A stretch of 64,000 nucleotides of DNA, from assembly GCF_022836845.1 (NCBI RefSeq), contig NZ_JAJNNZ010000003.1:310001-374000 (forward strand), read 5' to 3'. The notes beneath the pieces are model-generated. The model ran no database searches. It was given only the letters and a program-made list of their open reading frames with translations, and was not told the DNA's origin. Source of the stretch: Vibrio gelatinilyticus (GTDB lineage: Bacteria; Pseudomonadota; Gammaproteobacteria; Enterobacterales; Vibrionaceae). The position numbers and the translations under genes were made by a program. Positions 16,421 through 23,701 of the stretch are shown here, in pieces (positions within the stretch are counted from its first letter, which is position 1; each line of letters begins with the position of its first letter).

Positions 16421-18025
16421 ATGATTAGAGATGACTCCTCATTAGTGCTTTCTATAGACAATCTGTCTGTTGGCTTTGGCCGCGGTCAAAACATCGAACA
16501 AGTCACTTCAAATGTGTCTTTATCTGTTAAGAAAGGCGAAACTTTAGCCCTGGTTGGTGAAAGTGGTTCAGGCAAGTCTGTAACTGCGAACTCTATATTG
16601 AAGTTATTGCCTAAGGGCTCAAGCCACTATCTTGGTGGGCACATTCAGTTCGATAATGTAGACATGCTTAGTTGCTCTGAAAGGCAACTTCGTGGTATTC
16701 GTGGTGGACGCATTGGCATGATTTTTCAAGAGCCCATGGTATCGCTAAATCCTTTACACAAAATTGGTCGACAGTTGGTCGAAACTTTATCGATTCACCG
16801 AGGAATGCGCACAAATCAAGCAGAAAAGCATGCCGTTGGTTGGCTAACAAAAGTGGGTATTCGCAACCCTGAGCAAAAGATCCTTGCTTATCCACATGAG
16901 CTGTCAGGTGGTGAAAGACAGAGAGTCATGATTGCAATGGCTCTTATCAACGAGCCTGAATTGCTTATTGCCGATGAGCCTACGACAGCGCTAGATGTTT
17001 CGGTGCAGGCTCAAATTCTTGATTTGTTGAATGATCTCCAAAAAGAGTTAGGAATGGCGATGCTATTTATCACTCATGATTTAAGTATCGTCAGGAAAAT
17101 AGCCGATCGCGTAGCGGTGATGCAAAATGGTGAACTTGTAGAAGTCGGGGAGTGCCAGCAAGTTTTCAATGAACCAAAGCATCCTTACACACAAAAATTA
17201 ATTAATTCCGATCCAAGAGGGTGCCCAGTTGAAGTAAGCGAGCAGACAAACACCCTGCTTAGTGTCGACGACTTAAAAGTGTGGTTTCCTATCAAAGGGG
17301 GCATCTTTAAAAAGGTCATTGATCATGTAAAGGCCGTGACGGGCATGTCGTTTGACTTAAAGCAAGGCCATTCAATCGGCCTGGTCGGTGAAAGTGGCTC
17401 TGGCAAGTCAACAACGGGTATGGCCATTTTAAAACTGGTCGATAGTGAAGGGGTGATTAAGTTCGATGGCAGTGATATTCAAGGGTTAGATCGAAAAGGT
17501 ATGTTGCCATACAGAAGTCGAATGCAAGTTGTGTTTCAAGATCCGTTTTCTGCGTTAAACCCTAGAATGTCAGTTGCCCAGGTGATTGGTGAAGGCTTGA
17601 AAGTTCATTTTGAACACGACGAGAATAAAATGGACGATTTAATATGCGACGTAATGAAAGAAGTGGATCTAGACCCTGATACACGACACCGATACCCGAA
17701 CGAATTTTCTGGTGGGCAGCGTCAGAGAATTGCGATAGCGAGAGCTCTGGTGCTAAAACCAGAGTTTATTTTGCTTGATGAACCCACTTCGTCATTAGAC
17801 CGGACAGTACAATCTCAAGTCCTTGATCTATTGAAGGACCTACAACAGAAATACGGATTAACCTACTTGTTTATCAGCCATGACTTGAATGTGGTGAAAT
17901 CCCTATGTCATTACACAATTGTTATGAAACAAGGCGAAATTGTTGAGCAGGGTGATACTCAAACACTATTCAGCAAACCACAACAGGATTACACCAAAAC
18001 ACTTGTGTCACTGAGTTCATTTTGA
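16421..18025 (+). CDS. yejF: YejF-like ABC transporter ATP-binding protein with two fused nucleotide-binding domains
   Basis: 534 residues (E. coli YejF about 529). There are two ATPase domains in one chain. Domain 1 has Walker A GESGSGKS (46-53), signature LSGGERQRV and Walker B LLIADEPTTALDV. Domain 2 has Walker A GESGSGKST near residue 324, signature FSGGQRQRI and Walker B FILLDEPTSSLDR. This fused layout is typical of YejF, whereas Dpp/Opp systems use two separate proteins. It starts two bases after the yejE stop. A GC-rich hairpin follows, so yejABEF-like genes form a closed four-gene unit powering import through YejBE. Confidence 0.93.
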   Translation: MIRDDSSLVLSIDNLSVGFGRGQNIEQVTSNVSLSVKKGETLALVGESGSGKSVTANSILKLLPKGSSHYLGGHIQFDNVDMLSCSERQLRGIRGGRIGMIFQEPMVSLNPLHKIGRQLVETLSIHRGMRTNQAEKHAVGWLTKVGIRNPEQKILAYPHELSGGERQRVMIAMALINEPELLIADEPTTALDVSVQAQILDLLNDLQKELGMAMLFITHDLSIVRKIADRVAVMQNGELVEVGECQQVFNEPKHPYTQKLINSDPRGCPVEVSEQTNTLLSVDDLKVWFPIKGGIFKKVIDHVKAVTGMSFDLKQGHSIGLVGESGSGKSTTGMAILKLVDSEGVIKFDGSDIQGLDRKGMLPYRSRMQVVFQDPFSALNPRMSVAQVIGEGLKVHFEHDENKMDDLICDVMKEVDLDPDTRHRYPNEFSGGQRQRIAIARALVLKPEFILLDEPTSSLDRTVQSQVLDLLKDLQQKYGLTYLFISHDLNVVKSLCHYTIVMKQGEIVEQGDTQTLFSKPQQDYTKTLVSLSSF

Positions 18026-18033
18026 TGCTTAGC

Positions 18034-18066
18034 ACAGCGGGCTTTGATGGGTATCTAGCCCGCTGT
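18034..18066 (+). terminator. Terminator-like hairpin after yejF-like gene
   Basis: ACAGCGGGCT-N13-AGCCCGCTGT, a perfect 10-bp stem, but with no T run after it. Confidence 0.55.
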
Positions 18067-18216
18067 ATTGCCACTTAGTGGAAGTTTGTTAAATTCAGGA
18101 AAATGCTGTAACCGTAAAGTGTGCAGCGAATTATTGAATTTGCAAACCTTGTAAATTGTAATTTCCCCACACTCTACGTCGCTCTTACTCTCCCTTTGAT
18201 ATACCGAAGAGTTGCG

Positions 18217-18268
18217 TATTTCCAAAAAAAAAGCAAAGTAATCGCTTACTTTGTTTTTTTTGGAAATA
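18217..18268. repeat. 52-bp near-perfect inverted repeat centred on an operator
   Basis: Arms begin TATTTCC and end GGAAATA. Inside are an A tract and a matching T tract around CAAAGTAA-TCGC-TTACTTTG. Only a two-base A bulge and a G-T pair break the stem. The LacI-type operator at 18238 is the exact centre. Confidence 0.7.
18238..18249. promoter_or_regulatory. LacI-type operator (one-base variant)
   Basis: GTAATCGCTTAC, extended on both sides to CAAAGTAATCGCTTACTTTG; centre 199 bp before the next copy. Confidence 0.7.
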
Positions 18269-18436
18269 GAGGTGCAAAAGGTGATTTTGGTGCAAAAATC
18301 TTGAAGTGAGGCACTTATTTGGTTCAATGTGTGAGAATAAATTCGATTTAGTGCATATTTTGAACATAATTAGTGTGTGGAATTGATTTTATGGCTCGGA
18401 TTTTGTGGGAAATATTCAATGTCACTTTATTTTAAA

Positions 18437-18448
18437 GTAAGCGTTTAC
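18437..18448. promoter_or_regulatory. LacI-type operator (one-base variant)
   Basis: GTAAGCGTTTAC within AAAGTAAGCGTTTACTTTG; centre 213 bp before the proximal copy at 18650. Confidence 0.7.
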
Positions 18449-18649
18449 TTTGTGTGATGGAATTCTACTTTTTACGTATCTCTAAACTTATGCTCTGTAC
18501 AGGGTGGGGAGTTTAATGTTTTATTATAGTTGTGCAATCTTTGAACGTTATACCGCTTTGTTGTACGGATTTTGGGCGGCAATGAGGTTCACTAGAATAA
18601 AATAGCGATTGTCATTGGCGTGAAGGGGTGCTTTTTTTTGAATTGCAAA

Positions 18650-18661
18650 GTAAGCGCTTAC
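18650..18661. promoter_or_regulatory. LacI-type operator, proximal
   Basis: Perfect palindrome GTAAGCGCTTAC in ATTGCAAAGTAAGCGCTTAC; centre 74 bp before the ATG at 18730. Confidence 0.8.
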
Positions 18662-18729
18662 AATTGGTTTTATGCTGTTGCCCCAAATCTCGCTAATACA
18701 AGAAAACGTAAACGAAAGGGATCCAAATA

Positions 18730-21546
18730 ATGAGCTTAACGAAGGAAAGGTTTAAATTTGCCAACGCTGCTCTTGTAGCTGCGTTGGCTCTTGCAATGTC
18801 CGGGTGTGGCGATGAAGCACTTGGTACGTCAGTGCCGAGCAATCCAAGTACGCCAGAATCACCAACAGAACAGCCTGATTCGACACCGGGTACGGAGACT
18901 CCATCGACTGGAACAGATCTTGTTGTGTTCAAGGATGCTGTCAACCCCAACTGGCAAACATGGGATTGTTGCGGTGGTACAACACCTATCTATCCTGTAG
19001 AGCTCGGCGACTATGGATTGACAGCTGAGTTTAGGGTAGGCGCAACGCCAGCAGTACTGGGTTTTGTTCGTCCAGAAGGTATGAGTGGCATTGATGTTAG
19101 TGAGCTGGAAACATCAGGGATTCTTGAATTTGAAATCAAACTCAGGAACAGCCCAGGCGATCAGGTGAATTGGTTCGTTAAATTGGAAAGCAACGGTGGC
19201 GATCAGGAAGGTGCTAGTGGTGAAGCGGTTGACATCAGCATCCCATCACCTCAGGTAGGAGTTTGGACCAAGATTGAAGTGTCACTGTCTGACTTAGCCA
19301 ACCAAGGTATTGACCTAACCAATGTGGATAAAGTACTGATTTATCCAGAGTGGGACCAAGGTGAGGGTGCAATTTATCGAGTTGATAATGTTGCCTTTGT
19401 TGATGCAGCGCCTAGCTCACCAGACGGTGAAGAACCTGATTCGCCCGCTTCAGATTCGGGTGAAAAACTGGACTTGAGTGCTCCGTTGACGGATTTTGAA
19501 GGTGCGTTTTCAGAACAAGGTGTGGCAAATCCAGTATTAAGTAATGAAGCTGCATCAGCTTGGGCGAGCGGCGGTATCAGCCAGGTAAGCTCTAGCGCGA
19601 CAGTAATCAAAACGTTGAAGCCAGTTGGTGCACAGCCGTGGGCTGGTACAACTCTTGGTGATTCAAGTATTTTGGAAATTACGCCGGAACGAAGTGTTAT
19701 CTCTCTATGGGTATATTCACCTGAAGTTGGAGTGCCTGTTCTGCTCAAAGTAGAAAATGCTGCTTTGAGTGAGCCAGCACCAAACCCGGAAATGGCCGAA
19801 GTATTGGTTTACACATCAGTGGCTAACCAGTGGGAAAAACTAGAATTTGATTTCACCGATCTGAACGCTGGAGAACTTGACCCTAACTACACTTTCGATA
19901 TGAAAACAGTGTTCTTTGACTTTATGGAAGATGCTGCAGATAAAGAGTTCTATTGGGATGATATGACCTTTGTGGAAGTCAGTGACCCTGTCGAACCGGA
20001 AGAGCCCGAAGAACCAGTTCAACCACCCGTTGAAGAAAGTGAAGAAATCGTAATATTCAACGATGCGGCGAATCCAGCATGGGCCGCTTGGGATTGCTGT
20101 GGCGGTTCAACTCCGTCCGTAATCACTGATAGCGATGTTCAATACGACCAAGTCACGCAGTTTGAAATTAATGCTCCAACCGTCGTTGGATTTACTTCTC
20201 GAAATGCTGATGGTGCTGTTGGCGGTGCTCCAGTCGATGTTTCGGCTTGGAGAGATACGGGTACTGTGTCATTTGATATGAAGTTAACGGCTGATGCGGG
20301 CGCTCAAGATTGGAAGTTCAAGGTTGAGTCTGTTGCAGGTGCGGCGGTTGAAGTAAGTTTACCAGAACTGCCAGAAGTTGATGTTTGGAAACGATATACC
20401 TTTAATCTTAGCGATTTAGCTGATGCGGGTGCCAACCTAAGTGCTATGGACTTACTAATGATATTCCCTGCATGGGGATCGGGTGTTGGATCTGTCTTCT
20501 CTGTTGATAATCTATCGTTTTCATCTGTTGGTAATGTTGCACCTGTAGAACCCGAAACTCCAGACGGTCCGGTTCTTCCACCAATAAATAATCCAGATAA
20601 CTTGACTGTAAATGGTGATTTTGAAAGTGGAGCACTAGACCCTTGGTATGCAATTGGCGGTGGCGTGACCATTGAAAATGGCGCTGCTCGCTTGCAAGCA
20701 GGTAACGGTGCTGAATCAAGAATCAAAACAAATGGCATTGGTGCCGGAGTTATTAACCCAGGTCAAACCGTCAACATATCTTTCTCGTACCGAGGAGAGG
20801 CAGTAGATGGCGGCGTAGCTAATGCGATTATTCATTTCATTGGAGATGGCGTTGTTGGAACAGAAGTCATTGATATTCCAGCGCCGACGTCTGAATGGCA
20901 AACACTTTCTAAGGATATCGTGGCAAGTGCAGGGACGTCAGGAGGTGTTGATTTCACTATCGGTGGCGTGTGTGGAGCGGTTGCAACCTGTAGTGTCGAT
21001 CTCTACTTAGATAACATCACAGTGGTCGCTGTAGCCGGTACCGGAGAAGAACCTGAAAATCCGGGAGAGGCGCCAATTCTTCCACCTGATGATGGAACGG
21101 GCAATTTAATCGTTAATGGTGACTTTAGTACAAACGAGCTTGCACCATGGGGACAAGTTGGAGCCGGTGAAGTAGTTGTCGCTGATGGCGCAGTCACTGT
21201 TTCAGCGGTCAATGGCGGAGAAGCAAGAGTCAAAGCCGAGAAAGTGGGCCAAGGCGAGCTTACAGCAAATCAATCAGTTACGTTATCGTTCCAAGCCAAG
21301 GGATTCGCGGCAAGCGGCGGAGTTGTGAATGGCGTACTGCATACGACAAGTCCACGCGGCGTATCCAAAACAGACAACTTTGACATACCGAACTTAACAA
21401 CCGTTTGGCAGGAATACAGCTACGACTTCGATATCGGAAGTGATGCGGAGTGGGGTGTTGATCTGACCCTGGGTGGTGTATGTGGCGCAGTAGCAGGGTG
21501 TCAAGTTGAGGTTTCGTTCGACAATATCAGATTAGAACTTAAATAA
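18730..21546 (+). CDS. Multi-domain carbohydrate-binding lipoprotein without a catalytic domain (surface glycan-binding candidate)
   Basis: 938 residues. Lipobox AMSGC (Cys26), then a Pro/Thr/Ser/Glu-rich linker (27-62). Five beta-sandwich-like domains follow: two related ExoP-like domains (about 64-226 and 440-600), each starting V-[VI]-F-x-D and carrying WDCCGG (78-83, 454-459); an unrelated domain (248-417); and two related CBM4/9-like domains (624-768 and 791-938) starting VNGDF and sharing GGVCGAVA with a Cys four to five residues on. Linkers are Pro/Glu-rich. No glycoside hydrolase motif is present. It probably holds beta-glucan at the cell surface, like SusE/SusF proteins of Bacteroidetes. 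Three LacI-type operators precede it and a GH17 lipoprotein gene follows. Domain names are from memory, and surface location is inferred. Confidence 0.8.
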   Translation: MSLTKERFKFANAALVAALALAMSGCGDEALGTSVPSNPSTPESPTEQPDSTPGTETPSTGTDLVVFKDAVNPNWQTWDCCGGTTPIYPVELGDYGLTAEFRVGATPAVLGFVRPEGMSGIDVSELETSGILEFEIKLRNSPGDQVNWFVKLESNGGDQEGASGEAVDISIPSPQVGVWTKIEVSLSDLANQGIDLTNVDKVLIYPEWDQGEGAIYRVDNVAFVDAAPSSPDGEEPDSPASDSGEKLDLSAPLTDFEGAFSEQGVANPVLSNEAASAWASGGISQVSSSATVIKTLKPVGAQPWAGTTLGDSSILEITPERSVISLWVYSPEVGVPVLLKVENAALSEPAPNPEMAEVLVYTSVANQWEKLEFDFTDLNAGELDPNYTFDMKTVFFDFMEDAADKEFYWDDMTFVEVSDPVEPEEPEEPVQPPVEESEEIVIFNDAANPAWAAWDCCGGSTPSVITDSDVQYDQVTQFEINAPTVVGFTSRNADGAVGGAPVDVSAWRDTGTVSFDMKLTADAGAQDWKFKVESVAGAAVEVSLPELPEVDVWKRYTFNLSDLADAGANLSAMDLLMIFPAWGSGVGSVFSVDNLSFSSVGNVAPVEPETPDGPVLPPINNPDNLTVNGDFESGALDPWYAIGGGVTIENGAARLQAGNGAESRIKTNGIGAGVINPGQTVNISFSYRGEAVDGGVANAIIHFIGDGVVGTEVIDIPAPTSEWQTLSKDIVASAGTSGGVDFTIGGVCGAVATCSVDLYLDNITVVAVAGTGEEPENPGEAPILPPDDGTGNLIVNGDFSTNELAPWGQVGAGEVVVADGAVTVSAVNGGEARVKAEKVGQGELTANQSVTLSFQAKGFAASGGVVNGVLHTTSPRGVSKTDNFDIPNLTTVWQEYSYDFDIGSDAEWGVDLTLGGVCGAVAGCQVEVSFDNIRLELK

Positions 21547-21552
21547 GTAATA

Positions 21553-21578
21553 CGCTGCGCAGTGTTAACTGCGCAGCG
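21553..21578 (+). repeat. Strong intercistronic hairpin
   Basis: CGCTGCGCAGT-GTTA-ACTGCGCAGCG, a perfect 11-bp stem seven bases after the stop of the binding lipoprotein gene. No T run follows, so an mRNA-stabilising or processing hairpin is as likely as a terminator. Confidence 0.65.
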
Positions 21579-21636
21579 CTTGTAAAAAAAATCCAATGTC
21601 TCTCAATTTTAAATAAAGATTTATAAGGAAGTATTA

Positions 21637-23538
21637 ATGAGACGATGCAATTTAAAAACAATCGCGACTGTCGTTTTATCGTGTTTCTTATTTGCCTGCG
21701 GTGACGAGCAGCTTTCAGGTGCAGTTGAAACTGATCCTGGTAGCGGCGGCAATGAAGTTACTGAACTTGCCCCACAACCAACTCCAGCTACATTTCCAGT
21801 AGCAAGCAATGGTGATGCGTTACTGGGTAACCCTGATTATCTGGCGATTTCCTATGGCGCATGGCGAACAACTGTACGCGAGTCAGGAGCTATCGTACCT
21901 TCGATTGATGATCATAAAGAAGATATGAAAATCTTAGCTGCAATGGGGATTAAGGTGCTGCGTACCTACAATACACAGGGCTTTATTGGCTTAGATGGAA
22001 AAAGCAATACAGAAAACTTACTTCAGGCTATTAAGGAGCTGAAAGAAGAAGACGCGTCTTTTGAAATGTATGTGATGCTGGGGGTCTGGATAGATGCACT
22101 AAATTCCTGGACCGATCTAGATATCGTTCATGATCAAGAAAACCCAGGCAACGCGCTTGAAATCGCTAAAGCTAAAGAATTGGCTTTAGCTTACCCAGAT
22201 ATTGTCAAGGTTATCGCGGTTGGTAACGAAGCTATGGTCGCTTGGGCTGAGTACCATGTTGTTCCGGGTATTATTCTTGGTCATGTTAATGACTTACAAT
22301 CTTGGAAGCAACAAAGCCCTGATACAGCCGACCTTTGGATCACCAGTTCAGACAACTTTGCGGTTTGGGCAGGGGATGATGCTAACGGTAATCATCGTGA
22401 ACAGGCTGACATTAAAGCGTTAATAGAAGCTGTCGATTATATCTCTTTGCACACTTACGCTCACCATGACACTCACTACGATCCAACGTTTAAAGAAGCG
22501 TGGAAAGTGCCACTTAGTGAGCAAGAGTTGAGTAAAGAAGAGCAGATCGCTTCGGCAATGGAAAAAGCGTATAACCGCACGCTTGACCAAATTGCCAAGG
22601 GACAGACCTTTGTTAACAGTGTTGATCCAACTAAGCCAATCCATATCGGTGAAACTGGCTGGTCGACAGTGTCATCCGAAATGTTTGGTGAAGGCGGAAC
22701 GCAAGCGGCGGACGAATACAAACAGAAGATTTTTTACGACGATATGCGGGAGCTGACCAATAACTTTGGCGCGTCGCTATTCTTCTTTCAAGCCTTTGAT
22801 GAGCCGTGGAAAGGCGATCCAAACAACCCTACTCACTCTGAGAAGCACTTTGGTCTTATCGACATTGACGGCAAGGTTAAATACTTAGCGTGGGATAAGG
22901 TCGATACGCTCAATGACCTGGGTTTGACTCGTGGTGATGTGTCGCAATTTGAAGCCAGTTATGGTGGTGATGAAATAACATTATTGGACACTGTATTACC
23001 TCCGCCTTTTGTAATCCCCGTAGCTCCTGGAGAAGCGGGTGAGTTTATTGTACTAAGTACTGGTCCATTCACCGGAGCGGACGCTTTCGGCTGGGAAGGC
23101 ACAACTTGGGCAGGTATCGATGAAACAACTGGAATACTGACGGTTGTTCCGACGGTGCCAGCAATTAAGGATTGGGGTTGGGGCGCAATGGTTGGCGATA
23201 ATAACCCACGAGATCTAAGTGATAAATCCAGTATTCGATTTGAAATTCGAGGTTCCACAGAGCAAGGTAATCCACTTGCCGAGTTTGTTTTTGGCGTTGG
23301 TTTCCAAACTGACTATGGTGAGTGGGGATCGAATTATTCAGTTAAGTTTAATGATGGCAATGGCTACACCCTGACTGAGGAGTGGCAGACGATTACGATT
23401 GATATTGCTACCGACTTGCCTGAGTCAGTCCTGCAGTTAGACAAAGTTAAGAACCCATTAATTGTTCATCATACGAGTATTGACGGCAACCTAACTGAAT
23501 CAGACATTCAACTAAGAAATATCTCCTGGTTTGAATAA
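21637..23538 (+). CDS. GH17-like beta-1,3-glucan hydrolase lipoprotein with C-terminal binding domain
   Basis: 633 residues. Lipobox LFAC (Cys21), then a Pro/Gly-rich linker. The catalytic domain (about 65-440) has LRTYNTQGF, the acid/base motif AVGNEAM (Glu198), DYISLHTYAHHD and the nucleophile motif HIGETGWS (Glu339), followed by FFFQAFDEPWKG. These are the hallmarks of GH17 endo-beta-1,3-glucanases/transferases. Residues about 468-633 are a beta-rich domain ending IQLRNISWFE, resembling an ExoP-like binding module. AAGGAAG precedes the ATG. It stands between two non-catalytic binding lipoproteins and probably trims beta-1,3 chains complementary to the GH16 enzymes. Exo or endo action and transglycosylation cannot be told from sequence. 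Confidence 0.88.
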   Translation: MRRCNLKTIATVVLSCFLFACGDEQLSGAVETDPGSGGNEVTELAPQPTPATFPVASNGDALLGNPDYLAISYGAWRTTVRESGAIVPSIDDHKEDMKILAAMGIKVLRTYNTQGFIGLDGKSNTENLLQAIKELKEEDASFEMYVMLGVWIDALNSWTDLDIVHDQENPGNALEIAKAKELALAYPDIVKVIAVGNEAMVAWAEYHVVPGIILGHVNDLQSWKQQSPDTADLWITSSDNFAVWAGDDANGNHREQADIKALIEAVDYISLHTYAHHDTHYDPTFKEAWKVPLSEQELSKEEQIASAMEKAYNRTLDQIAKGQTFVNSVDPTKPIHIGETGWSTVSSEMFGEGGTQAADEYKQKIFYDDMRELTNNFGASLFFFQAFDEPWKGDPNNPTHSEKHFGLIDIDGKVKYLAWDKVDTLNDLGLTRGDVSQFEASYGGDEITLLDTVLPPPFVIPVAPGEAGEFIVLSTGPFTGADAFGWEGTTWAGIDETTGILTVVPTVPAIKDWGWGAMVGDNNPRDLSDKSSIRFEIRGSTEQGNPLAEFVFGVGFQTDYGEWGSNYSVKFNDGNGYTLTEEWQTITIDIATDLPESVLQLDKVKNPLIVHHTSIDGNLTESDIQLRNISWFE

Positions 23539-23543
23539 AGTGT

Positions 23544-23571
23544 TCAACCAACCTTTATAAAGGTTGGTTGA
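23544..23571. repeat. 28-bp perfect palindrome after GH17 gene
   Basis: Each 14-bp arm reads TCAACCAACCTTTA and its complement, with no spacer; in RNA it would form a stem with a small AU loop. A second hairpin follows at 23587. Confidence 0.65.
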
Positions 23572-23586
23572 TTACAGTCTTTAAAC

Positions 23587-23615
23587 AGCGGCAGTATCAC
23601 TAAATTATTGCCGCT
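23587..23615 (+). terminator. Terminator-like hairpin before GH16 gene 2
   Basis: AGCGGCA-N15-TGCCGCT followed by CTCTTTACT. With the preceding palindrome it may end or slow the upstream transcript. Confidence 0.45.
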
Positions 23616-23701
23616 CTCTTTACTCGGTTTTAGCCTATCTCTCACTGTTGTCAGACGACAATTAGTGCTGGCTAATGCTGTCCAAAATAATAGGTTAAAT
23701 C

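Larger units (their letters stand above)
18026..18729. other. Regulatory region with three LacI-type operators before the 938-residue lipoprotein gene
   Basis: 704 bp. It holds the yej terminator-like hairpin, a 52-bp near-palindrome at 18217 and operators at 18238, 18437 and 18650. A TATGCT hexamer at 18671-18676 would place its -35 element inside the proximal operator and give a leader of about 47 bases. Small open frames overlapping the palindrome have no coding character. Confidence 0.75.

Noticed and set aside
18055..18367. Several small frames over the operator region
   Set aside because: They come from the palindrome and AT-rich tracts; the region is regulatory.
20304..20738. 144-codon minus-strand frame within the binding lipoprotein gene
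   Set aside because: Shadow frame in a Ser/Pro/Gly-rich gene; the plus-strand protein has clear domain repeats.
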